Below the pieces are notes generated by a model, which was given only the letters and a program-made list of their open reading frames with translations, was not told the origin of the DNA and ran no database searches. Shown here one piece after another: positions 25,999 through 32,926 of a DNA stretch of 45,056 bases. Within the stretch, counting starts at the first letter, position 1. Every line of letters starts with the position of its first letter. Source of the DNA: Thiocapsa sp. (GTDB lineage: Bacteria > Pseudomonadota > Gammaproteobacteria > Chromatiales > Chromatiaceae). The translations under genes and the position numbers were made by a program. The DNA lies in NCBI RefSeq assembly GCF_022340925.1, contig NZ_JAJDNA010000066.1:1-45056 (forward strand). Direction: 5' to 3'.

Positions 25999-26520
25999 AT
26001 GAAAGCAAACAGCAAAGTCGTGCGCCTGGCGTGCGTCGGATTGGCCGCGTCTACCGTCCTCGCAGTGGGTTCGGTGTCTGCCCGTGCGCCGTTCACGGAC
26101 GAGGAGCTGGCGGAGCAGAAGGACGCCTTGTACAACCTGGTCGATCAAGGCTATCAGATGTGGCATGGCAGCAAGCCGAGCATGACGACCAACGGCCTCG
26201 CCTGCGGCAACTGCCATCCCGACGCCGCTGCTTCAAATCCGCAGACCTTTCCGAAATACATGACCATGTACGGCAAGGTGATCCCGTGGCGGGAGATGGC
26301 GAACTGGTGCATCGAAAACCCCCAGTTGGGTGAGCGCCTCGACGTCAACAGCGATGACATGACGGCAATGGAGGCGTATGCCTTCTACATGCACCGCGGC
26401 AAGCCAATCGAGCCGGGTCTGGCGACGCGGCAAACGAAACCCGTCGCCGTCGAGTTCGGGACCGGCTACAAGCGGGAGCCTACGGGTATCGGCTTCGACA
26501 CCAAGTCGTATCAACCCTGA
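25999..26520 (+). CDS. Periplasmic monoheme c-type cytochrome
   Basis: A 173-residue class I-like cytochrome with a Sec signal peptide (about 1-29, ending SVSARA). There is one heme-binding motif, CGNCH at residues 69-73, followed by PKYMTMYGKVIPWREMANWC; Met residues at 88, 90 and 100 are axial-ligand candidates and Cys104 is an unpaired extra cysteine. The segment WCIENPQLGER...MTAMEAYAFYMHRG resembles SoxA/TsdA-type cytochrome domains of sulfur oxidisers, which is a resemblance by eye only. The ATG has a GGGGAG site. It is co-transcribed with the Tat phosphoesterase and followed by a hairpin. Confidence 0.8.
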   Translation: MKANSKVVRLACVGLAASTVLAVGSVSARAPFTDEELAEQKDALYNLVDQGYQMWHGSKPSMTTNGLACGNCHPDAAASNPQTFPKYMTMYGKVIPWREMANWCIENPQLGERLDVNSDDMTAMEAYAFYMHRGKPIEPGLATRQTKPVAVEFGTGYKREPTGIGFDTKSYQP

Positions 26521-26561
26521 TCTGGTGTCCGCGGGCGGCTAGCATCCGCGGGTAGGAGTCA

Positions 26562-26591
26562 ACGCACGAGGCGACGGAGCGCCTCGTGCGT
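26562..26591 (+). terminator. Rho-independent terminator candidate
   Basis: A perfect 12-bp stem (ACGCACGAGGCG, 26562-26573, with CGCCTCGTGCGT, 26580-26591) and a 6-nt loop are followed by CAGTTTGATTT, 41 nt after the cytochrome stop. It closes the phosphoesterase-cytochrome operon. Confidence 0.7.
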
Positions 26592-26623
26592 CAGTTTGAT
26601 TTCGGTGGATACGGCAGACTCTC

Positions 26624-27148
26624 ATGCGGCCCCTTGCCCTTGGTATCTTGTTCTTCTGCTTTGGACAGGTGAGCGCGGAACAACTCTGCGACACCAGTGC
26701 GTTTCCGCTCTCCGCGCCAACTGAACGTTTCGAAGACAACAACGATGGTACCGTCACTGACATCGCATCCCGACTCATGTGGATGCGTTGTTCCATCGGG
26801 CAGACCTGGTCTCAGGGTCAATGTGCCGGAGACGCCAGTCGGCACACTCGGACGTCGGCCGATGCCCAAGCGGAGAGCCTCAATCAGGGTGGAACCCAGT
26901 TTTACAATGACTGGCGGGTTCCGACCTTGCGGGAGCTGGCCTCGATTACCGAGCGCCAGTGCACGAACCCCAGGATCAACCTCGAAATCTTCCCGGGGAC
27001 CCCGTCAGGGCGGTACTGGACCGCATCGCCCGTGGTCGGGCCGGAAGCAGCGTCGCACGCCTATTCGATCGGCTTTGGGACCGAGGGGGTTGCCCGGTCA
27101 TCGACCGAGGAGGAGCACTATGTTCGGCTGGTCCGCTTCGATCAGTGA
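26624..27148 (+). CDS. Secreted DUF1566-domain protein
   Basis: A 174-residue protein with a short Sec signal (MRPLALGILFFCFGQVSA). The mature part is one DUF1566 (Lcl C-terminal) unit: FEDNNDGTVTDIASRLMWMRC, AQAESLNQGG, DWRVPTLRELASI, a GRYWTASPV segment and the ending HYVRLVRF. Such domains occur in exported and surface proteins and their function is not defined. Six or so cysteines could form disulfides. It is 103 bp after the cytochrome gene with a terminator between, so it is probably a separate transcript. Confidence 0.8.
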   Translation: MRPLALGILFFCFGQVSAEQLCDTSAFPLSAPTERFEDNNDGTVTDIASRLMWMRCSIGQTWSQGQCAGDASRHTRTSADAQAESLNQGGTQFYNDWRVPTLRELASITERQCTNPRINLEIFPGTPSGRYWTASPVVGPEAASHAYSIGFGTEGVARSSTEEEHYVRLVRFDQ

Positions 27149-27506
27149 AGCCGCCGATCCCTACAAAGGTCTGAACGGCCATGCCGGCGAACCGCATCCA
27201 TGCAGGGACGCGCTCAGACCGGGCCGGAGGCCCGGCCATTTAGGCAGCATCAATGGCTGAATCGTGAGCGGAGGCGGAAAACACGTTTCCCTCATCTGGG
27301 GCGGTTCTGGCCAGGGACGACCAATCATCAGCGTTTGAAAGAAGCGAGATCAATGTCGTAACGCGGCGGCAGTCGCCATCGCCCCGGACTGCCACGCGTT
27401 CGCGTTGAGAGAACGGGCGACGAGCCCGCAATGACCGGAAGGGCTCAGGAGCGCCTTCCCTCTATATAACTGACGACCTTCGTCAACTGAGATTCGGAGT
27501 GCCACC
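27149..27506. other. Leader region of the HiPIP gene
   Basis: 358 bp with no supported gene. It begins with a GC hairpin (see 27219-27235) that may end the DUF1566 transcript. I found no TGT-N12-ACA site here and no convincing sigma-70 promoter. Confidence 0.4.
27219..27235 (+). terminator. GC hairpin after the DUF1566 gene
   Basis: A 7-bp perfect stem (CCGGGCC with GGCCCGG) and a GGA loop are followed by CCATTTAGG. It is short and the T-tract is weak. Confidence 0.4.
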
Positions 27507-27839
27507 ATGCCCACATGCAATCGCAGAACCTTCATGCTCCAGGTCGCCGCCGGCGCCTCTGCCCTGGCGTTGAGCCGCTTGAGCGCCGCCGAGGAGGAGG
27601 CAAAGAAAGAGCCACTGACCGAATCGGACGCCTATGCGAAGTCCATGGGCTTCCGCCTGGACACCAACCAGGTCGATCAGGCCAAGTACCCGAAGCACAC
27701 GCCCGACCAGTCGTGCAGCAAATGTCAACTCTACTCGGGTGAGCCGGGTGACGAGCTCGGTCCCTGCTCGTTCTTCGGCGGCCGATTGGTCCCGCCGACC
27801 GGTTGGTGCCGGAACTTCAAACCGCAAGGCGCAGCCTAG
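27507..27839 (+). CDS. hip: High-potential iron-sulfur protein (HiPIP)
   Basis: A 110-residue precursor with a Tat signal (CNRRTFMLQVAAG, cleavage near SAAEE) and a mature part of about 80 residues. The 4Fe-4S ligands are Cys70, Cys73, Cys87 and Cys101 in CSKC, GPCSFFGG and PTGWC, the canonical HiPIP arrangement. In Chromatiaceae HiPIP is the periplasmic carrier that reduces the tetraheme cytochrome of the reaction centre, and a pufC-like gene follows 370 bp downstream. The ATG has GGAG at good spacing. A perfect 19-bp stem hairpin begins at the stop codon, so hip is probably a monocistronic, stable transcript. Confidence 0.95.
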   Translation: MPTCNRRTFMLQVAAGASALALSRLSAAEEEAKKEPLTESDAYAKSMGFRLDTNQVDQAKYPKHTPDQSCSKCQLYSGEPGDELGPCSFFGGRLVPPTGWCRNFKPQGAA

Positions 27840-27878
27840 AGCGGATTGCCGGTCGCGCACGCGACCGGCAATCCGCTC
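27839..27878 (+). terminator. Perfect 19-bp-stem hairpin at the end of hip
   Basis: Arms 27839-27857 and 27860-27878 pair at all 19 positions around a 2-nt centre, starting at the last base of the hip stop codon. No T-run follows. It could stop transcription, block 3' exonucleases, or act on both strands. Confidence 0.75.
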
Positions 27879-28059
27879 ACGCCCGCAGCGGCACCCTGCC
27901 GTCGAGGCGGGATTCCGCCCGACGCTGCCCTTCCCCTCCGCTCGACCGATCCAAGCCGCCGGCATCGCTTCCCGGCCCGCACTGGCCCTCCGGCATCCCG
28001 CACCCGGTGGGCCACCTCGCGGTCGACGCCGTCTCTGCACCGCACTCCAGAAAAGGCCG

Positions 28060-28103
28060 TGACAACAAACGTTGACAAACGGCAGTGTCAGGCTAGTCTG
28101 ACA
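28060..28103 (+). promoter_or_regulatory. Paired PpsR/CrtJ-type operator of the pufC-like gene
   Basis: Two 18-bp palindromes lie exactly 8 bp apart. The one at 28086-28103 is perfect TGT-N12-ACA with arms TGTCAG and CTGACA. The one at 28060-28077 has arms TGACAA and TTGACA, one mismatch from perfect. Size, spacing and position relative to the promoter are the same as at the puc cluster. Binding by PpsR is inferred from the motif. Confidence 0.72.
28072..28099 (+). promoter_or_regulatory. Predicted sigma-70 promoter of the pufC-like gene
   Basis: TTGACA at 28072-28077 is a perfect -35. A 16-bp spacer leads to TAGTCT at 28094-28099, a weak (3 of 6) -10. The -35 forms the inner arm of the upstream palindrome and the -10 sits in the downstream one, the same geometry as at puc. 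Confidence 0.5.
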
Positions 28104-28208
28104 CTGAATGCACCTGTTTCGAGCGATACCAATAACGCCGGCCAGCCCGCGCGTGTTCACGTGCTTCTCAAGACGGCCTGAGGGAAGCCACGTGTGGAGG
28201 GTCTACCC

Positions 28209-29447
28209 ATGGGACGTCATCCAGGCAACCCGGTTCGAGTGTCGTCGCAATCGCCGCTGCCCGCGCGTCCATGCAAGGGCAGGCCTGACTTCGATGAATG
28301 CGCGGCCTGGTCGGGAGATGCCGGGGCCCGTCGCACGGGGACGGGACTGTGGGCGACGCGCGTCCGCATCGTGATGGCGGCGGCTCTCCTGTGCGGCCTG
28401 GTGGTTCTGTCAGGGTGCGAGCAACCGCAGTCCGTGCAATGGGGGTATCGCGGCACCTCCATGATCCACCTGGACAAGCCGGGTCGCCTGGAATCCACCG
28501 GCAACCTCCACGCCATTCCGCCGCCGGAGCCCCGTGACCCGCCTGACCCGACGATACCGCTTGCCGGAGAGGTGAACCAGAACGTTCAGGTCCTGAACGA
28601 TCTGGACGCGCTTGAGTTCGCGCGCCTGATGCAGGCGATCTCCGTCTGGGTCGCACCCGAGCAGGGGTGCGTCTACTGCCACAACACCGAGAATCTGGCG
28701 TCGGACGAGAAATACACCAAGCTCGTCTCCCGCAGCATGCTGAAAATGACGCGCCAGATCAACGAGTATTGGAAGACGCACGTCGCCGGCACAGGCGTCA
28801 CCTGCTGGACCTGCCATCGCGGTCAGCCGGTGCCGTCTGACATCTGGTTTACCGATCCGGGGCCGAAGACAGCATCCGCCACGCTCCTCGGTCGCGGCGG
28901 GCAGAATACGGCCGGCATCCAGACGATTGCCAACGCGGCGCTGCCGTATGACCCCCTGACGCCGTTCCTGGCCGCGGACAATGCCATTGCCGTGCAGGGC
29001 ACCACGGCGCTCCCCACGGGCAACCGCAAGTCGATCAAGCAGACCGAATGGACTTACGCGCTGATGATGTACATCTCCAACTCGCTCGGGGTCAACTGTA
29101 CCTATTGTCATCAGACCCGCTCCATGGGGGTCTGGGAGCAGAGCACACCTCAACGTGTGACCGCTTGGCACGGCATCCGGATGGTCCGCGAGCTGAACAA
29201 CGCCTTCCTGCTCCCGTTGCAGCCGCTCTACCCCGGTGAACGGCTGGGCGCCAAGGGCGACGCGCCAAAGGTCGGCTGTTCGACCTGCCACAAGGGCGTC
29301 TTCAAACCGCTGTACGGGGTCAGCATGCTCGGCGACTATCCCGAGTTGGCGAGGGTCATGACCGAGCGACGCCCGCGGATGGAGCAGCCGACCCCGGAAG
29401 CCCCGGCGGCGGCAGAAGGCGCTGGCGCGCCGGGCCCCAACCCATAA
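28209..29447 (+). CDS. pufC: Tetraheme reaction-centre cytochrome c subunit (PufC-like), stand-alone
   Basis: A 412-residue lipoprotein-type tetraheme cytochrome. Four CxxCH motifs lie at about residues 154-158 (CVYCH), 199-203 (CWTCH), 297-301 (CTYCH) and 357-361 (CSTCH). PufC landmarks include GYRGTSM, VLNDLDALEFARLM, GVTCWTCHRGQPVP, WTYALMMYISNSLGVNC and KPLYG. A lipobox LSGC places lipidated Cys70, so 69 residues precede it, against about 20-25 in known PufC; the ATG at 28209 has GGAGG, but an internal start near 28374 is possible. It holds hemes that reduce the photo-oxidised special pair. No pufL or pufM lies in the window. The tail is short and Ala/Pro rich. Confidence 0.9.
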   Translation: MGRHPGNPVRVSSQSPLPARPCKGRPDFDECAAWSGDAGARRTGTGLWATRVRIVMAAALLCGLVVLSGCEQPQSVQWGYRGTSMIHLDKPGRLESTGNLHAIPPPEPRDPPDPTIPLAGEVNQNVQVLNDLDALEFARLMQAISVWVAPEQGCVYCHNTENLASDEKYTKLVSRSMLKMTRQINEYWKTHVAGTGVTCWTCHRGQPVPSDIWFTDPGPKTASATLLGRGGQNTAGIQTIANAALPYDPLTPFLAADNAIAVQGTTALPTGNRKSIKQTEWTYALMMYISNSLGVNCTYCHQTRSMGVWEQSTPQRVTAWHGIRMVRELNNAFLLPLQPLYPGERLGAKGDAPKVGCSTCHKGVFKPLYGVSMLGDYPELARVMTERRPRMEQPTPEAPAAAEGAGAPGPNP

Positions 29448-29518
29448 AACCCTGGCTCTGCAAGCAGCGCCGTCGAAAATCGACCGGCAAGGCAGGTGTG
29501 TGCCGGGCGCTGCGCTGA

Positions 29519-29538
29519 GCGGCCCGGCGGCGGGCCGC
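29519..29538 (+). terminator. GC hairpin downstream of the pufC-like gene
   Basis: An 8-bp perfect stem (GCGGCCCG with CGGGCCGC) and a GCGG loop are followed by CATTTCGG, 71 nt after the stop. It is a weak intrinsic terminator candidate. Confidence 0.4.
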
Positions 29539-29600
29539 CATTTCGGACACCGGCGGCCGGGACATGCATCCAGGTTGGCCGACACGAAACCAGGGGAACT

Positions 29601-30035
29601 ATGCATCGTTACGCAACCCCGGACGAGGCGGAAACGGCGTACTACACCGCCTTCGCGGCCACCGACGTCGCGCTCATGGGCGAGGTCTGGACCGAGACGG
29701 CCGCTGCCGTCTGTGTCCATCCGGGCGGTGATCTGCTCTCAGGTCGAGCCGAGGTGCTCCGCAGCTGGGCGGACATCCTCAATGGCGCCCAGCTCCCAGA
29801 GGTCCGTTACCGGGTGCTCCAACGCATGACATCTGATCAACTGGCCGTGCATCTGGTGGAGGAGCTGATTCGCCCCAGCCACTCCCGAGACGCGCCCAAC
29901 CGAGTCCTCGCGACCAACGTCTATCATCGAGCCACCGACGGTTGGCGGATGGTCGCCCATCACGCATCGCTCCCGCTCATGACCGCGCGACCGAAGCCCG
30001 CGGACGCGGCACCGCCAACCAGGCGAGTCCACTGA
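29601..30035 (+). CDS. SnoaL/NTF2-like protein
   Basis: A 144-residue protein of the NTF2-like (SnoaL_3/DUF4440) cone fold: DEAETAYYTAFAATDVALMGEVWTE, HPGGDLLSGRAEVLRSWADIL, and the late DGWRMVAHHAS strand (quoted in part) are typical. It has no signal peptide. Members of this fold are small enzymes or binding proteins with unrelated substrates, so no function is given. The ATG at 29601 has an AGGGGA site. It ends 45 bp before a strong hairpin. Confidence 0.8.
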   Translation: MHRYATPDEAETAYYTAFAATDVALMGEVWTETAAAVCVHPGGDLLSGRAEVLRSWADILNGAQLPEVRYRVLQRMTSDQLAVHLVEELIRPSHSRDAPNRVLATNVYHRATDGWRMVAHHASLPLMTARPKPADAAPPTRRVH

Positions 30036-30080
30036 CCGCCCGACAGACACGAACGGCGGGGGCGCCGGCAACCCAAACGC

Positions 30081-30108
30081 AGACGGCGGCCCCTTGGGGC
30101 CGCCGTCT
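30081..30108. terminator. Strong hairpin between SnoaL-like gene and tRNA-Gly
   Basis: A perfect 13-bp GC stem (30081-30093 with 30096-30108). On the minus strand TGCGTTTGGGTT follows, just after the tRNA 3' end, so it most likely ends the pgsA-tRNA transcript. It may also stop the plus-strand SnoaL-like transcript. Confidence 0.7.
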
Positions 30109-30119
30109 TGATCAGGATC

Positions 30120-30195
<76 letters not shown>

Positions 30196-30433
30196 TTACG
30201 AACGCGTTAGTCTAAGAGCTTTCTCGCAGCTGTCAAGCCTGGCAGCCTGCCCCAGTAGCCCTGAAGGTCACTGTGACGACAAGGCGTCCCCGGTCGCCCT
30301 GTATCCGCGAAGTCGACGCCCTGCCCGGCTCGAGCGCCGTCGGGTCGCCGCACCGGCCAAAGATGTCCCAGCAGAAGCTCAGGCCAGTCGCAACGCCGCC
30401 TCGATGAGCTGGGATGGGGACCATGCGGATCGG

Positions 30434-31009
30434 CTAGCGGCGCCCCGGGACACCGACCTGACCTGAGAGACTCGGCCAGGCCGCGCGGAGATACAGGATC
30501 ATGGACCAGAGGGTCAGGACCGCGGCGACGTGCAGAAGGATCAGTCCCAGGCCATAGACCCAGGGGCCGAATGCCGTGTCTCGCAGGATCAGCAGGACGA
30601 TCGAGATCATCTGCGCGGTGGTCTTGATCTTGCCGGTCTTCGAGACCGCCACCTTCGCGCGCGCGCCGATCTCGGCCATCCACTCGCGCAGCGCGGAGAC
30701 CGTGATCTCGCGCCCGATGATGACCATGGCGGGCAGCGCCACCAGAACCCGTGGGTCGGACTGGACCACGAGCACAAGCGCGACCGCGACCATCAGCTTG
30801 TCGGCGACGGGATCGAGGAAGGCGCCGAGGGCCGAGGTCTGCTCCCAGCGTCGCGCCAGATAGCCGTCGAGCCAGTCGGTCAAGGCGGCGGCGCCGAAGA
30901 CCGCGGCGGCCACGTAGGGCGCCCAGGAGGCCTCGGCATAGAACACGATGACAAAGACCGGGATCAGCAGGATCCGGAGCATCGTCAGGATGTTGGGTGT
31001 GTTCCACAT
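30434..31009 (-). CDS. pgsA: CDP-diacylglycerol-glycerol-3-phosphate 3-phosphatidyltransferase
   Basis: A 191-residue inner-membrane enzyme that makes phosphatidylglycerol phosphate, precursor of PG and cardiolipin. It starts MWNTPNILTMLRI and has the complete CDP-alcohol motif DWLDGYLARRW...GAFLDPVADK (DGxxARx8GxxxDxxxD), followed by the GREITVSALREW segment of bacterial PgsA. It shows about five to six transmembrane helices. It begins 3 bp after uvrC and is followed by tRNA-Gly, the common gammaproteobacterial order. Confidence 0.95.
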   Translation of the reverse strand: MWNTPNILTMLRILLIPVFVIVFYAEASWAPYVAAAVFGAAALTDWLDGYLARRWEQTSALGAFLDPVADKLMVAVALVLVVQSDPRVLVALPAMVIIGREITVSALREWMAEIGARAKVAVSKTGKIKTTAQMISIVLLILRDTAFGPWVYGLGLILLHVAAVLTLWSMILYLRAAWPSLSGQVGVPGRR

Positions 31010-31012
31010 GGG

Positions 31013-32878
31013 TCAGGGCCCCGCGGCGTCCTGGTGAAAGGCATCATAGATCTGTTGTGCCAGTTGCCGGCCGATGCCATCCACGCTGGCGATGTCCTCG
31101 ACCCCCGCGCGCGCGAGTCCCCGGATGCCGCCGAACTGTTTGAGAAGCCGCTGGCGCCGCCGTGGCCCCACCCCGGCGAGCCCCTCCAACGCCGAGGTGG
31201 TGCGCGCCCTGGCGCGCCGCTGGCGATGGCCTGTGATGGCGAACCGATGCGCCTCATCGCGAACCTGCTCGATCAGGTGCATCGCCGGAGAATCGCCCGG
31301 CAGTATAACGGGCACCCCCCGCCCCAACAACCAGAGCAGCTCCGTGCCCGGGCGACGCTCCGGCCCCTTCGAAACTCCCACCACCAGGACTCCGCCGACG
31401 CCAAGCTCCTGAAGCGCGTCGCCGACCGCGCGGATCTGCCCGCGTCCACCGTCGATGAAGAGGATATCCGGGATCGGAAACTCCCCCTGCTTGACCCGGG
31501 TATAGCGTCGGGTCAGTGCCTGACGCAGGGCTGCATAGTCGTCGCCCGGCGTGATCCCTTCGATATTGAAGCGACGGTAATCCGACTTGCGCGGCCCCTC
31601 GCCATCGAAGACGACACAGGAGGCGACAGCCCGCTCGCCCTGCGTGTGACTGACGTCGAAGCACTCGATCCGCTGCGGCTGCTCCGCCAGCCCCAGGGCA
31701 TCACGCAGGGCCTCGACGCGGCGGGCATACCCCGCCTGGCTCCCGAGGCGCGACTGGAGCGCGACCACCGCGTTGCCACGGGCCATCTCGAGCCAGCGCG
31801 CGCGCTCGGCTCGCACGCGCCACTTGATCCGCACACGGCGCTCGGCGCGCTCCGAGAGAGCCGTCTCCAGGAGCTCACGCTCCTCGGGCTCCGAGGTCAC
31901 GATCAGCTCGGGCGGGATCTGCTTGTCCGCGTAGAACTGCGCGAGGAATCCTGAAAGCAGCACCGCCTCGTCGGTCTCCTCGGGGGCCTTCGGGAAGAAC
32001 GCCTTGTTGCCGAGATTGCGGCCGGAGCGAATGAAGAAGACCTGCACACAGCTGACGCCGCCCGCCTGCGCACAGGCGATGATGTCGAGATCACCGCCTT
32101 CCCCGCTCACGTACTGGCGCTCTCGGATGCGACTCAGGGTCGCGATCTGATCACGGAGCGCCGCGGCACGTTCGAACTCGAGTGCACCGGAGGCCTGCTC
32201 CATGCTTCGACCGAGCGCCTCGATCACCTCCTCGGCGCGGCCTTCCAGGAATTGGATCGTGTGGGCGACATCCTCCTGGTAAGCCGCGGGGCTCACCAGA
32301 CCAACACAGGGACCGCTGCAGCGCTTGATCTGATACTGCAGGCAGGGTCGCGAGCGGTTGTTGAAGAAGCTGTCCTCGCACTGTCGAACCGGGAACAGCT
32401 TCTGCAGGAGCTGCAGGGTCTCACGGACCGCCCATGCGCTCGGATAGGGCCCGAAAAGGCGCCCCTTCGACTTGCGGGGGCCGCGATAAAAGGCGAGTCG
32501 CGGGAAGGCGTCCTGCGTGCTCAGGTAGATGAAGGGGTAGCTCTTGTCGTCGCGCAGCACCACGTTGAAACGCGGGCGCAAGGACTTGATGAGGTTGCTC
32601 TCCAGTAGCAGTGCCTCGCCCTCGGTGCGGGTGACGGTCACCTCGATGTCGGTGATCTGATTCACCATGACCTGAAGACGACGCGTCAGGGCGCGGCTGA
32701 AATAGCTCCCGACCCGCCGCTTGAGGTTCTTGGCCTTGCCGACGTACAGAACCGTCGCATCCGCGCCCAGCATCCGATATACGCCGGGGCTCTGAGGAAT
32801 CCGCTCGAGCAGCGCGCGGATAGGCGCACCCGCCCCGGGCGGCTCCACGGGATCGAGATCAGCCGTAGCGTCCTTCAT
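31013..32878 (-). CDS. uvrC: Excinuclease ABC subunit C
   Basis: A 621-residue nucleotide-excision repair endonuclease. The N-terminal GIY-YIG-like domain is SPGVYRMLGADATVLYVGKAKNLKRRVGSYF (quoted only to place it at about 30-60, in part), followed by UVR motif EFERAAALRDQI, the RNase H-like C-terminal nuclease (IECFDVSHTQGERAVASCVVF in part, DILFIDGGRGQI) and two helix-hairpin-helix motifs (LAGVGPRRRQRLLKQFGG). I prefer the ATG at 32878 over a TTG at 32896. It is co-transcribed with pgsA. Confidence 0.95.
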   Translation of the reverse strand: MKDATADLDPVEPPGAGAPIRALLERIPQSPGVYRMLGADATVLYVGKAKNLKRRVGSYFSRALTRRLQVMVNQITDIEVTVTRTEGEALLLESNLIKSLRPRFNVVLRDDKSYPFIYLSTQDAFPRLAFYRGPRKSKGRLFGPYPSAWAVRETLQLLQKLFPVRQCEDSFFNNRSRPCLQYQIKRCSGPCVGLVSPAAYQEDVAHTIQFLEGRAEEVIEALGRSMEQASGALEFERAAALRDQIATLSRIRERQYVSGEGGDLDIIACAQAGGVSCVQVFFIRSGRNLGNKAFFPKAPEETDEAVLLSGFLAQFYADKQIPPELIVTSEPEERELLETALSERAERRVRIKWRVRAERARWLEMARGNAVVALQSRLGSQAGYARRVEALRDALGLAEQPQRIECFDVSHTQGERAVASCVVFDGEGPRKSDYRRFNIEGITPGDDYAALRQALTRRYTRVKQGEFPIPDILFIDGGRGQIRAVGDALQELGVGGVLVVGVSKGPERRPGTELLWLLGRGVPVILPGDSPAMHLIEQVRDEAHRFAITGHRQRRARARTTSALEGLAGVGPRRRQRLLKQFGGIRGLARAGVEDIASVDGIGRQLAQQIYDAFHQDAAGP

Positions 32879-32926
32879 CCCGCGATTAGAGCGCAAACAA
32901 CCAGCGCGGATCCAGACCGATTCGGT

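Larger units (their letters stand above)
27840..28208. other. Intergenic region between hip and pufC-like gene
   Basis: 369 bp without a supported gene. It holds the hip hairpin, then the paired PpsR-type operator and promoter (28060-28103), then a leader of about 100 nt. Confidence 0.6.

Noticed and set aside
30207..31007. 266-codon minus-strand frame overlapping pgsA
   Set aside because: Frame-shifted shadow of pgsA, rich in Arg and Gly, without the CDP-alcohol motif in frame.
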